Assembly: GCA_018136815.1 (NCBI GenBank)
Contig: CM030937.1
Span: forward strand, 5,536,632 to 5,600,631
DNA: 64,000 nt
From: Isochrysis galbana
Lineage: Eukaryota > Haptophyta > Isochrysidales > Isochrysidaceae
Direction of reading: 5' to 3'
Position numbers and translations under genes: made by a program. Under the pieces are notes generated by a model. It did no database searches. It had not been told where the DNA came from and saw only the letters and a list, made by a program, of their open reading frames with translations. Of this stretch, positions 42,608-52,515 are shown piece after piece; the stretch's first letter is position 1, and the number at the start of each line of letters is the position of its first letter.

Positions 42608-44694
42608 TTATACGATATTTATAGTTTCATCGATGTTGATCTCTACTGAAACGCATCTACCGTCTAGTAAGATACTTGCCGTTTCCGGCCTAGGTGTGAT
42701 CCTATCAGCTCCGTCTCTGGTCGCCACAGCGACGCCGCTGGCCGGATCCCCTAGCTCTCCGGGGGCATCGTGCCAGGACCACCCTAAGAGGGTGGCCGTT
42801 CTGCGTGCCCGGAGGTGTGTGCCGTCCTCGTAAGCATGGAGCTCTTGGAGGAGGAGAATGTCTATCTTTGCCTTGCGCGCCTGTGAGAGCACCGCGGCTA
42901 ACTTGCCGCCTTTGGTGCCGTTGAGGTTGTAGGTCGCGATGGTGATGGGTCCCTCACCTGGGTACCCGAGGGTGGAGTCAAAAGTGAGTCTAGGGCGTGG
43001 GGGCACGCGTCCCATGAACTTATAGCGCGCTCTCCTATCGAGCGATATCCCGTTAGCGATGGCACATATGGCTAGCGCGTACTCTGGGTGGAGGAAGAGG
43101 CAGGCCGGGCCGTTCAAGCAGACTCCCGGGATCTTCTTGTGCGGGTGAAGGCGGCAGCGGATGGTGCACTTGTTGTCGATCCACGCCCCGGGGGCTTCGT
43201 GCGATAGGTTGCAGCGGACACCCCGCTTGTTCCTCAGGCATAGGCCTTGAAGGAATCGCGAGCATTGTTTGGGTGGGCCCTTACCAAGTGCCTCGTGCGC
43301 CGTCTTTGGGCGTGGGTTCAGCTTGTAGGCTTCATTGCGCTCGCGGCGTTTCGCCGCTTCTTGGTCACAAACGCAGAAGCGGTGTGTCGCTGGGAGGCCG
43401 TGTGCCGCTTCGAGTCTCCATCCTTTACAGCCGCGAAGGCTGCCGTGGATCATTAATTTGTGTTGAAATTGGATGGAGTCCGGCATGCGCAGCTCCTTGC
43501 ACGCTCGTACCCCGTAGTTTACGGGGATTGTCGTGTTGTCTATGTTGAGGAGAAGTTTGCGCGGGAAGCTTCCGTCCATGAAGGAACCTTGGCCCGCCGA
43601 GACATAAAGGGTGGAGTAGGCCGCCTTGGACACAAATGTGCCCGAGCCGCCTTCCAGTTTCATACGCTCTCCGTTGCCCTTGAGAAAGGTGAGGCCTACT
43701 TTCTCGACCGCCTTAATGAGGTTGCTCAGTGTGATCTGTTTTGCTTGCGCCAAGCCGTCGGCTTCGACGACCAAGTGAGCTGCTACATCTTGAAGAGCAT
43801 TGTATAGTGATTTGCGCGAGGATGAGCCTCGTTTGTTGAACTTTTCCTCTATCGAGTCGACCTTGATGCGGACTTTGATGTCTGTTTGAAGCACGCGGAG
43901 GGTGGTAAGTTCGCCATATCGCTCTTGGAATTGTTGTGCACAGTCTTCGTTGACTGCTATGTGCCACGGGCCTTTAATCGACCGGGCCCAGAAGTCCGGT
44001 TCAGGGTCGACTCCTTCGAGCTCTAAGAGGAGCTCGACGATTGCGGCGTACACCGACGCGTCTTGGAATGTGTAGTCGCCCTCCTGGTGGAAGGAGAGTT
44101 CGTAGTTTGCATCCGTGTCTACGCTTTCTTGTTCATCCTCTGATTGGGGTTCCTGTGTGGGGCATGGCGAGTCGGGTGTAAGTGTGTAGTTCGTCGGCTT
44201 GCGGATGTGTGGCGCGTTGGCGTGTGCGTGCTCCTGACCTTTCCCTAGGGGGGTCTCGTGTCTCGTGTGTGCTGTTCTTGGTCTGGGGGTGTTGCTGTGG
44301 CTTGTTGTGTTGCGTATCTGTTGTAGTGTGAGGTTTGTGCCCATAAGGGCCACCCGGTCTCGGGCCGCGCCGCCGAGGCGGCGCGGCCGTCACCAGGGTG
44401 AGTGAGGCCTCTGCCATGAGGCATGCCCAATGGATCTCTGTTGGTTCGTGTCTGGTGTGTGCTGGTTGTGCCCTGCAGCCTGTGGCCTGTGGTCCTCCAT
44501 GGGGGGGACCAGCATGGCTGCTGGAGGTGGTGTGGCCGGGGCCACTGGCCATGTGGCGCGACGAGGATCGCGCTCACCTGCTCGGCCTCCGCGGGAGGAC
44601 GCGGTCGCTTCGCCTGCGACTGCTCCATGGGCACTGGAAGGGCTCCCGCGGTGGGGTGCCCGAAGGAGAGAGGGGGCGCGTCGGCGCGCTCCAT
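42608..44694 (-). pseudogene. LINE ORF1 with CCCH zinc fingers, running into APE endonuclease
   Basis: Begins MERADAPPLSFGHP at 44,694; a frame change near 44,250-44,350 leads into the long frame 44,353-42,608. That frame has an acidic region, a conserved block around FWARSIKGPWHIAVNEDCAQQ (also present at 55.4 kb), and two Cys/His zinc-finger-like groups (CSRFLQGLCLRNKRGVRCNLSH; CTIRCRLHPH...CLFLHPE). It then enters an endonuclease: TIATYNLNGTKGGKLAAVL, ILLLQELHAYEDG. The frame stops at 42,608; the endonuclease continues in another frame with GGDFNCVED and further on with HTRIDRIY-like and LPVLATFETPG segments to ~42,120. Proteins of this type bind RNA (ORF1) and nick the target (endonuclease). 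Confidence 0.85.
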
Positions 44695-44838
44695 GGCGAC
44701 CAAGTATAAACTTAGTTGGCTCGACTTGAAGTTGAGCAGTCATTTACGATTTCAGCTTTCTTTTCGATTTTAGCGCCTTTTGAAAAGGCCTTTTGCCTTT
44801 TGCCTTTCGTCATTATTTGCTGTTATTTGATTACGTAT

Positions 44839-44988
44839 TACGTTTTGTTGTGGGGACCCAAGGTGGGTCTGGGTCCTAATGGGCCCCGGATATGTGCTAA
44901 TTCTAGTTGGATGTGTTGGGAACTTTCTACTGAAAAAATCCTCACACTTCCTCAATTTTGAGGTGGGGATGGTCTTTTTTACCCCTAA
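44839..44988 (+). repeat. Left arm of a ~150-nt inverted repeat flanking 5S
   Basis: Pairs with 45,588-45,738. Shared blocks in order: ACGTTTTGT, TCCTAATGGGCCCCGG, TAGTTGG, TGTTGGGAACTTTCT, TTTTTTC, CTCAATTTTGAG and TACCCCTAATAAA. A short perfect palindrome CTCAATTTTGAG lies inside the left arm. Confidence 0.85.
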
Positions 44989-45201
44989 TAAATAATAAAA
45001 TACCCTGTTTCATCGGCCTACAAAAGCACAAAATGGATAAGGAGTAGCAACTTGAAGCTTTGCCGTAAAACGCAGCCTGGAAGAAGAGCAAAAGCAAGGA
45101 GCATCAAACATGCGAATGCTAGGTGGAGGATTAGCAACATGCATCATTCACACAGTCCCCAGCTGAGAGCCTGGGGCAAGTACAAGGCAATAAAAGGCAA
45201 A

Positions 45202-45318
45202 ATATGCAGCACCCAGCCTTCCCGCGTGGTCCCCCACCGCAGTACTACCTGGGCTCGACCCTGCTTAACTGCGCTGTTCGGATGGGAAGCGGTGACCCAG
45301 GGTGAAATGGCCGCATAT
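45202..45318 (-). rRNA. 5S ribosomal RNA
   Basis: A 117-nt sequence on the minus strand with 5S consensus landmarks: CACCCTGGGTC-like helix, CCCATCCGAACA, GCAGTTAAGCAGGGTCGAGC (internal pol III promoter region), TAGTACTGCGGTGGGGGACC, CGCGGGAAGGC and TGGGTGCTGCATAT. The ends pair as helix I (ATATGCGG with CTGCATAT, one wobble). A TTTT run follows immediately, as a pol III terminator. It lies asymmetrically inside the inverted repeat 44,839-45,738. Only one copy occurs in this window; a dispersed gene or a 5S-derived mobile copy are both possible. An open frame overlapping it is accidental. Confidence 0.95.
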
Positions 45319-45587
45319 GCACATATCCGCCAGGGTAAGGAATATACTCCTTGGTAAAGTAGCTGCCCATGTCGGCATCCTCCGTTCGGACGTGCAGTAT
45401 TCATTTTGATTTTGTACGGTGCAGACCTTCTTCTTTAGACCGTGCAACCTGAGGTTCAATTATTTGTCCGGCACCCCTTCTATTTTGGTATACAACTAAT
45501 ATACTCTATGCTATGGCTATGGCTATGACTATGATCTATGATGGATGATGGATGATGATGGTAGCTAGGGCGGTCAAACAGTTTTTT

Positions 45588-45738
45588 ATAAGGGGTGAAA
45601 AAATGACCATCTCAAAATTGAGGGAATTTGAGGGGTTTTTTCGGGAGAAAGTTCCCAATACACCCAACTAGCACATAACCGGGGCCCATTAGGACCCGGA
45701 CACCCCCCTTGGGCCCACACAACACACAACACAAAACG
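45588..45738 (-). repeat. Right arm of the ~150-nt inverted repeat flanking 5S
   Basis: Inverted copy of 44,839-44,988, about 85% identical by eye. It contains TGACCATCTCAAAATTGAGG, GAAAGTTCCCAA, CACATAACCGGGGCCCATTA and ACAAAACGT. The outer flanks of the two arms show no obvious target-site duplication. Confidence 0.85.
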
Positions 45739-46298
45739 TTGTCGAATCAAGCCGAAGCTTGATCGTTGCAAGTCTCAGCGGGGCTAGGGGTATGGAGTGA
45801 AGAGAAGTCTTGAGAGAGCGGGGGAAAGGGCGCGCTACATCACGACGACGGCCCACGAGACACCACCCCACATCACTCACTCACCAACAAGAAAACTCCG
45901 AAAACTAACGCAACATCGCACAAACCACAAACAAACCAATGAAACGAGTAAGGACGAACGAACAAATGCGGCGTGCAATGCGGCGGAGCTTCGAGGCAAC
46001 TCATTGGCAAAAACAAAACTCACTCAATTTTCTCACACACTACACATTGATAGAAGCACCGCATCCGCCTGTCAGAGCAAGGCTCATCTCACTCTGCTTG
46101 GAGATTGCCTGCGAGGGCGCGCCGGCAGCTAGCGCGGAATGCGGTTCTTGCGGGGAGCTCATGGAGCTTTCCTCGGGGTTGACTACGGGCATGGTGATCG
46201 ACGCACGACGCATGACGCACGGAGGGCGCGGAAGTGTGGAAGGAGGCTTGTGGGAGGTGGTGGCAGGCGACTGGGGGTGGCTCAGGCGCGTGCTTGAC

Positions 46299-47473
46299 TT
46301 GTATTGACTCGTTGAGAAAAACTATTGTTATAGTTTGAACTATGGAGCGTGCCGCGACCGCTCCCGAGCCCCAGGCGACCCTCGCCACCGCGCCCCACCT
46401 GGGACGCCCCACGCCGCCCGAGGCGGCTCGTCAGAAAGCCCTCTCAGAGCCCATCCAACCCATCCAAACCACACCCGCGCAAGCGCGCGGGGTGGCGAGC
46501 ACTGGCACCGAACAGGTTGCCACCATGGCTCTGCGCATCATGCAGGGGGTCTTGGAGACCCCCTCCAACAGTGGGAAACCCTCCCACCCCAAGAGCACCT
46601 CATGTGGGAGGGCAGCTCAGCTGCCCTCCCCATGGTGGAAACCTCTACCATCAGTGCACCCAACATGGGAGGGCACTTCACAACCATCAACCCCATACGG
46701 AGAGCACCCCATGCCTCTGTTTTCCAACTTGTTGACACAATTCTCGTCTTCACCCCACTCTTGTGGGCCACTAGTACCAATCACTCAGTGCCCTGCCTTG
46801 GGCCCTCTCTTAACACAAGACTCCCTCTCCCACTCCCCCTTCACACTTCAACCAACCCAAACGGCACAAACCCCCCCGCCCTCTGTTCAAAGCACCAAAA
46901 ATTTCAATTCAAGACACATGTTGATACACTTTTCGTTTTCACCCCACCCTTGTGGGCCACAAGTACCTACAACTCAGTGCCCTGCCTTGGGCCCTCTTTC
47001 AACACTTCACTCCATCTCCCACTCCCTCATCCCACTACAACCAACCCAAGAAGCACAAACCCCCTCGCCCTCGGATTCAAACACCAAAAATTTCGACTCA
47101 AGACCAGAGGGAGGACATGTTTTGAGGCGGCGTCGCTGCCCATGCCTAGCGCAAGGGTATAGCGCCCCCACTCAAACATCTCCTTCCCCAAAGCTCCTCT
47201 TTGAGGAGTTGCTCCTCACCCTCCCATTAGGCCCCCTTGCCTGCGAGACCAAAACAGGATCCTGGCGTGGGGGGCTGCTTGAGTGTGGAGGGAGGGGTGC
47301 TCCGGCTAGCGCAGGTAGTAAGCTAGTGAAGAGCTGGGTGGCATAAGGGGGAAGGGTGCTTGCGCTCGCCGCGGCAGGGAGTCCTGTCTTGTGTGCGCGC
47401 TAGTCCCGTTCCTTTGCCGCGCCGCGACCCATAAAAATTTGTTAAAAATTTAAAATTTGTATTGACTCGTTGA
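46299..47473 (+). mobile_element. ORF1-only retroelement with 17-nt target-site duplication
   Basis: The duplication TTGTATTGACTCGTTGA is at 46,299-46,315 and 47,457-47,473. The element between is 1141 nt. It starts GAAA + AACTAT-TGTT-ATAGTT hairpin + TGAACT + ATG, carries one 334-codon frame, and ends A/T-rich (ATAAAAATTTGTTAAAAATT TAAAAT). The uninterrupted target is preserved in the paralogous repeat at 61.2 kb. It lacks endonuclease and reverse transcriptase, so it must be mobilised in trans. Confidence 0.92.
46342..47346 (+). CDS. ORF1-like protein of the non-autonomous element
   Basis: 334 residues, MERAATAPEPQATLATAPHL..., Pro/Ser/Thr-rich. The first ~30 residues match the MERA ORFs at 16.7, 44.7 and 56.1 kb. 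Two internal repeats of ~60 residues are evident (TQFSSSPHSCGPLVPITQCPALGP and IHFSFSPHPCGPQVPTTQCP). The latter half has no zinc finger or RNA-binding motif that I can see. Being uninterrupted over 1 kb, the frame is probably recent or under selection. Role unknown; possibly packaging or RNA binding in cis. Confidence 0.6.
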   Translation: MERAATAPEPQATLATAPHLGRPTPPEAARQKALSEPIQPIQTTPAQARGVASTGTEQVATMALRIMQGVLETPSNSGKPSHPKSTSCGRAAQLPSPWWKPLPSVHPTWEGTSQPSTPYGEHPMPLFSNLLTQFSSSPHSCGPLVPITQCPALGPLLTQDSLSHSPFTLQPTQTAQTPPPSVQSTKNFNSRHMLIHFSFSPHPCGPQVPTTQCPALGPLSTLHSISHSLIPLQPTQEAQTPSPSDSNTKNFDSRPEGGHVLRRRRCPCLAQGYSAPTQTSPSPKLLFEELLLTLPLGPLACETKTGSWRGGLLECGGRGAPASAGSKLVKSWVA

Positions 47474-47777
47474 CTCGGGGTATAGACTCGGGAACTCGGG
47501 GGGACTCGCTTGGGAGCACGGTGGGGTTGCTACAAAAAGCTCGAGGACACAAAGCCACACAAACTAAACCAAACGGGGCGAAAACTAACCACACCTGGAC
47601 GGACGGACAGGCGTCGGCACCACGGCAACTCAGCAACGCGCAGACATGCGACAGAGGGGAGGCCGACACAACGAGGGCAGATCTCGTTGGGGAGATATGA
47701 CCGGTAGATGAGAGAAGACAACAGACGGTCATATGGCATATGGAACATTTGATGACATCAAGAGAAAGTAAGAGAAG

Positions 47778-47884
47778 AGGGCCGGAGGCGACGGACGGCA
47801 CGCCGAGGGAAAGAACCTGCCGCGGGGGGGGGGCGAGGGACCAAAGGCACGGCGGCACGGCGGGGCAGCGTGGGAGGGCGCGAG
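47778..47884 (+). repeat. Repeat B, copy 1
   Basis: Matches the minus strand of 60,664-60,560: GACGGCACGCCGAGGGAAAG, AACCTGCCGCGGGGGGG, GGGGCAGCGTGGGAGGGCGC. Repeat A lies upstream at both loci in the same relative orientation, while the spacer between A and B differs (about 250 versus 550 nt). Confidence 0.8.
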
Positions 47885-48019
47885 TCATCCACTGAGATAG
47901 AATGCCCCACCAGGCACCATATCCAAAGATGCCGCCCTAGCAGCTACGCAAATCGCCGCCGCCGCCCGCGCGCATCGCGCCGTAGTCGGCCGTGTGTGGC
48001 GCCGTCAACTACGCTGACG

Positions 48020-48529
48020 TCACCCGGCCGAATGGGCCAGTCTCTCCTCATCACGGTCGCCGAGCTGAAGCGCGAGGCCCTGGAGGCATGTCCAACGCGG
48101 CTCCACGAAGCGTCGCAGGTCGACGAGGCGCACGCCAAAGCGCGCGTAGACGTCGCGCATGAGCACGCCGTCGCCGTCGCCAGCTGCTGCAGCCTCCCGC
48201 TCCAGCCTTGCGATGGAGAGCCGCTCGGGCCCTATGCGAGACCGCGTCGTCCGCATGAGCACCTCCGCTGCCACCGCCATAAAGGCGAGTTCCCAGATGT
48301 CATCTGTGGCGGCGTCCGGCCCGTCGCGAGCCCTCTTGCGCGCCCTGGCTCTCCGCTCCTCCAGCGCCCGAAACATGGCCAGTCTGCAGTCTGCAGTCCT
48401 CCAGCTCTCGCGCCGTGAAGGGCCGGGTGGGCATGCATCGCTGGCTAGCGCGCTCTGGCGGCGCGAGATTGGTTGCGGAGCCCTCAGTTGGGTCTCCGCG
48501 TCTCCGCCGTCTGATTTGGTCTTTTGCAA
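48020..48529 (-). CDS. Hypothetical protein, 169 residues
   Basis: Starts MQKTKSDGGDAETQLRAPQP at 48,529 and ends LGDRDEERLAHSAG. Contains a basic stretch (ALEERRARARKRARDGPDA), a likely helix (DDIWELAFMAVAAEVLMRTT) and a segment VYARFGVRLVDLRRFVEPRW. It looks like a real globular protein but I recognise no family. It is divergent from the gene at 48,759, with ~230 nt of GACTC-rich sequence between, which could be a shared promoter. The start may lie further upstream if an intron exists. Confidence 0.45.
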   Translation of the reverse strand: MQKTKSDGGDAETQLRAPQPISRRQSALASDACPPGPSRRESWRTADCRLAMFRALEERRARARKRARDGPDAATDDIWELAFMAVAAEVLMRTTRSRIGPERLSIARLEREAAAAGDGDGVLMRDVYARFGVRLVDLRRFVEPRWTCLQGLALQLGDRDEERLAHSAG

Positions 48530-48610
48530 GAGCGACTCAATAACGACTCAACGGGGACTCAAGCCTGTTGACTCGGCCACTCTTGAATCCCCGTGGAGTC
48601 GCTGCAAAAA
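48530..48610. repeat. GACTC-rich block
   Basis: Several spaced GACTC motifs (GCGACTCAATAACGACTCAA, TTGACTCGGCCACTC) ending in GTCGCTGCAAAAA. Similar GACTC clusters ending in TTGCTACAAAAA occur at 47,465-47,535 and, inverted, at 61,210-61,300. Confidence 0.6.
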
Positions 48611-48758
48611 CCCTCTTATGTCTAAACACTAAACACCCTCCGTCTCCCTGAATGAACGGACCTGTTCACTTTCTTTTACTTGTACACTCCTCTTCTCCCC
48701 GCTTCCCTCTCTCCTCCCTCCGCCCGCGCCGCGCGGCAGAGACGGCGGGCGGCCGGCG

Positions 48759-48779
48759 ATGGCGGCGGCAGATGCAGCC

Positions 48780-48811
<32 letters not shown>

Positions 48812-50123
48812 CTGGCTGACGGATGCGGCGCAGGCGCTTGAAGATGGCCGCGAAGGGACAAGACAACCTCTCTCCAAGAGCACTGCCCGCGCCCTTCGGG
48901 ACGTCGGGCTCGCAGAAGGCTTGCTCAAATATCTCGACAGCGCCGATGGAGAGATTCTGTGGACTGCGCTCTGCCTGCACATCCTCCCGCCTGAGCCGTG
49001 GCTCGGCGGGCGTGAGGACGCACTCTTCTCCATGGCTAACGGCCCAATGAGTCGGCCCGAGCAGATGGGTATCTCGGAGGAGATGATGGAACACCTGACT
49101 GCACAGGACCTGGCGGAGCTGCGCGCGAGCCTCGCGCCACCACCCCCGAGGAAGAGAGGGCATCCATCCGCGCCACCGCTCGCACTGACGTACGAAGGTC
49201 CGGACAAGCAGGCGTGCTACCCCGCCGCCCAGCTCGCGTGGCTCGATGCCACCCGAATCGGCGCAATCGAGTACGCCGGACACCGCTGCGAGGCTGGCTC
49301 AGCGAGAATGAGCCGCAACGCAGAGACGGGGCGATATCGCGGCGAGCAAGGCCTGAGCCTGGCGAGCGCGGGGATCGAGACGGCCGAGCAAGCAGTGCGT
49401 GCCATGCGGGCCCATGCCGTGGGCGGCGCCGCACCCCAGTACCAGGACCTCGAGGCGCTCTCGCCCTCGGGTAGTAGTGCCGCTGGAGCGAGCATGTTCG
49501 CGAGCAACCCTTTTGTGCGGGACGACGCGCGAGGTGGCAGGCTTGGCGATCGGCAACGCTTTCGGCGAGCTGAACCGGAAGACTATGCGGCGAGCGAGAC
49601 GGGGCAGCAGATCCAAAATTTTCGCTCCCGTCTCAACCAGCTTGGCGGTCATGGACAAGCGAAGATGCACCCAGCAGCCACCTGGAGCTCACGCAACACT
49701 AGGGATCAACCGGAGGCACAGCGTGGCGACGCCTGCCGGCCGCCGCACAGCCAGGCTAGCCGGGCAGGACATGCAGAGGGACTCGCAAGGTGCTCTACTG
49801 GTGATGAATACCGTCGAGCGGAAGCGGAGGCGCGCGCCCACGCCGAAGAGAATCTGCGTGAGCTGGAGAGGGCACATCAACGCGCTATTGACGAGGCCAT
49901 CGCCGCTCGCAAAATTGCGAATCGAAAGCCACGCTTGCAACAAGCTAATCTCGGTCAAAGAAGTTCGGAGCTGCGCAGCCTCCCCCCTGCCGCTAGCTCA
50001 CAGTCACCACACGGAATTCCGTCGGCAACGCCCTCTGAAACCGGCCCGGCCGCTGCACCGGCCCCAACCGCCACCGCTGGGTCTTTCTTCAGCTCTGTCT
50101 CAAGTTGGTTCGGCTACTCCTAG
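48759..50123 (+). CDS. Hypothetical protein, 454 residues
   Basis: MAAADAAQPEPEPEPEPAWL, then a helical N-terminal region (LTDAAQALEDGREGTRQPLS; GLAEGLLKYLDSADGEILWT), a Pro/Arg-rich stretch, a middle part of low complexity, and a charged coiled-coil-like segment (YRRAEAEARAHAEENLRELE...). The C-terminus is Ala/Pro/Thr-rich and ends FFSSVSSWFGYS. No known domain. GC-rich codon use like the other host genes supports a real gene. Whether introns are present cannot be judged. Confidence 0.5.
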
Positions 50124-50756
50124 CCACCGTGGCCACGCACCTACGCTCCGTGCGCTTGTAGTTCGCCCATCGCACTCTGAGGCGACAGCTATTGGCGTGA
50201 GCGGGCTGAGGTGGCAGCGATGTGATCGAGGCGTATCCGCGAGGTTTCAGGGAGGAAGAAAATTTGGTAGACATGCGCGGCCCTTCCCACGCTCATATGC
50301 GGGTGACTTCCTCCTCACGCCTCCTGATGACCGCGGCCGCGCGGCGCGGCGCTGCCATGATGTCATGCTATCGCGCACAGCCCAAGCACACGCACACAGG
50401 CAATGCCAAGCCACGCTCATTTATTGTGGATACTGGTGGCAAAGAAAAGAGCAACCACTAGGGAGGATTTGCATGGAGCATGGGCGCGGGATCGCAGCAA
50501 TCGTAGAGCTAGGGGGGGGGGGGCGTGCACGTTGAAGCAGTCATCATTAGCTTGCGAAGTGCAGTACGCGCAGCAAGCGTGCTGTAGCCATGCGTCCCCT
50601 GTCCATTCTGGCTTATGGTCCCTAGTTGGACACCTTCATTTTGTGGTTGCGCTACGGTAATAAGCGCAGGGCCGCTCTGTGCTACGGCAGTGCATCAGTA
50701 GCCGCTTTGCAAAAAGCCTTATAATATTCTCACCGCACACGCGGCCATGAACCCAC
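50124..50756. other. Intergenic
   Basis: No gene recognised. The end (50,720-50,755) carries the ACCGCACACGCGGCC block shared with 23,988. Confidence 0.4.
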
Positions 50757-52515
50757 TACTTTAACAAAAAAATTTTCTTGAAAATTTCCCGCTACATGTG
50801 CGGCGTGAGGCAGCTTGCTAGTGAACCTCCCTACGACCCAACCCTAACCCCTATCAACCCCTTTCCCCTTCCCCAGTTCCCTCTTTAGCGGAGAAGCTCG
50901 TTCCGGGGAGGCCGTGCGCGCTGCTTCGGCCAGGAGTCGGAGAGCAGGGGGCGGGAGACTGTGGCTTCTCCTGTGCTCTAACTTTGCTCGAGGTACCTTC
51001 CCTTGAATCCGTGTGATCTTGCTTTGATCTCCGCTAATTTCATTGCCAATAAAGTTCATCCGTCCTAAGTGATGTTTCGTATATCCAATCCTCTCGCCGC
51101 CTGCGAGAGGTCCTCCGATGTTTCAAGGTTGAAGTCCTTATCTACCATGTAAAGAGGGCTTATCATCTTCTTTATATGTTTGTTGCGCTCGGGGCGTGTA
51201 GCCCCATCTTCTCCCGTTGCTTCTTAAGCCTTTGAAAGAAGCCGACCTTCGCCGATACTAATAGGTGGTATCTAGAAAGGATTGCCCTAAGGATCGATCT
51301 AACGGACCTACCATCCGCGTTGCCATACTGAATATTGTAATATTGTAGAAGTCCGTAAGGATATACCTCCACGCCAGGATACCCAAGTATCCCGAGTGTC
51401 GCATTCGCGAATCGACACTCGTTAGGCTTCGCTCTTCTCTTCGTCGTTTGTCGTTTGGCATTTATCGTTATAATTCTCTCGTTCTCGTTCTTGGATGCAT
51501 GGGATCGCTTGGATGCATGGGATCGTGGGTTGTGGAGCGCGCTCTCTCTCTTTCTCTCGAAAGAGAAGGGAAGTTTCCCCACCTTTCTTCCTCCCAGGCG
51601 CCTCGCAAATAGGTTTAATTTGCTATCTTCCCTGCGCTTCTTTATCTGCTTCTGGGGGCAATCAGGTTTAATTTGCAATCTCATCGCATCTTCCCCTTAG
51701 GCACATCGCACTTCTCTCGTCTTATTCGGTAAGTCTTTTGGAATCCTGCGTAGCAAGATTGCCTCTCGTTTCCGTTATGGTGCGATTCCCCTTCCAGCTC
51801 AACGCTAACTCTTGCCTTGCAGCCCCGTCGCTGCCGATCCGTCTGCTGTCGCCAGTCAAATCTTGGATGGACTGGCCGATTCGTTCCCTCGAAACTCGCC
51901 GTTAAGCTGCCTTGGCCGTGCCAGCGAGGTTAGCCCCTCCGGATGGACGGTGGCCTACACCCTCGCTGTTCGCCGTTGGCTCGCGCCGCCTACGATAGTC
52001 GCGCCAACCCGATTGGGTTGGCGACCGATACCGACTAGCTCGTCTGATGAATCGTTCGCTGACGGAGGGGTATTCGCCAACATGCCCTCCGTCGTGCTAC
52101 GCGCCGTCCGTCGATTATTCCGTTCGCAACCCGCTCTATTCTCGTCCGACTCTCTTCTGGCTACCGCGTTCCATTCTTTTGAGATGGCTCGCACATTGGC
52201 CGCCTCGTCTTCGTCGGTTCCGGTCACTCGCAGTCTCGTTTCCGTTTCCGCTGTCGTTCCGCTTTGCCAGTTTTCAGTCTCGCCGCCGTCCTCGCCCTCG
52301 CTCAAGCCTGCCTGCCCGCCTTCCTCTGCTGACGGGCTTCAGCCCGTCAGCACCTCCGAAGTCGTCTCCTCAGCCGCGCCTGCCGCCGGCTTTGCCCCTT
52401 CCTCATTGACCTCAGGCCCTATGGGCCATCACAATTCGTCACCGAGGAGGGGTGAGGCCCCGGCCCTTCCCCCCCGCCATCAGGCGGCTTCCCCCGTGCA
52501 CTACTAGGGGGATAG
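50757..52515 (-). mobile_element. Long retroelement copy (non-coding or ORF-degenerate)
   Basis: Minus orientation. Near 52,515-52,445 it shares a ~70-nt core (CCCCCTAGTAGTG to GGGCCGGGG) with 17,360-17,430. Then 52,440-51,410 matches 1-957. A unique part (51,400-50,940) follows, with a protein-like frame ending SAKVGFFQRLKKQREKMGLH (51,172 stop), and a 3' end 50,938-50,757 shared with 6,377-6,546. Together these suggest one ~1.75-kb element whose pieces occur elsewhere. No reverse transcriptase is seen. Exact ends and duplication were not found. Confidence 0.65.

Larger units (their letters stand above)
41140..44717 (-). mobile_element. LINE retrotransposon, truncated within reverse transcriptase
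   Basis: Starts at the 5' hairpin AACTAAGT-TTAT-ACTTGGTC (44,717 to 44,698) and ATG at 44,694. It encodes ORF1 with CCCH fingers, an APE-type endonuclease, a linker, and RT blocks 0-2, then stops abruptly near 41,140. Loss of the 3' half is unusual, since LINEs normally lose 5' sequence. No matching duplication to the 5' flank (GGCTCGACTTGAAG) was found near 41,140, so the junction probably reflects later deletion or recombination. Several frameshifts make it inactive. Confidence 0.88.
46070..47530 (+). repeat. Repeat A, copy 1 (interrupted by a retroelement)
   Basis: 46,070-46,315 plus 47,474-47,530 together match the minus strand of 61,545-61,215. The flank contains GGCGCGCCGGCAGCTAGCGC, TTGCGGGGAGCTCATGGAGC and then the GACTCG-rich stretch and TTGCTACAAAAA. 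An open frame (MELSSGLTTGMVIDA in both copies) is conserved in part, so the repeat may derive from a gene, but I recognise no function. Confidence 0.85.

Noticed and set aside
45052-45357. 101-codon plus-strand ORF
   Set aside because: It overlaps the 5S rRNA antisense and has no protein features.
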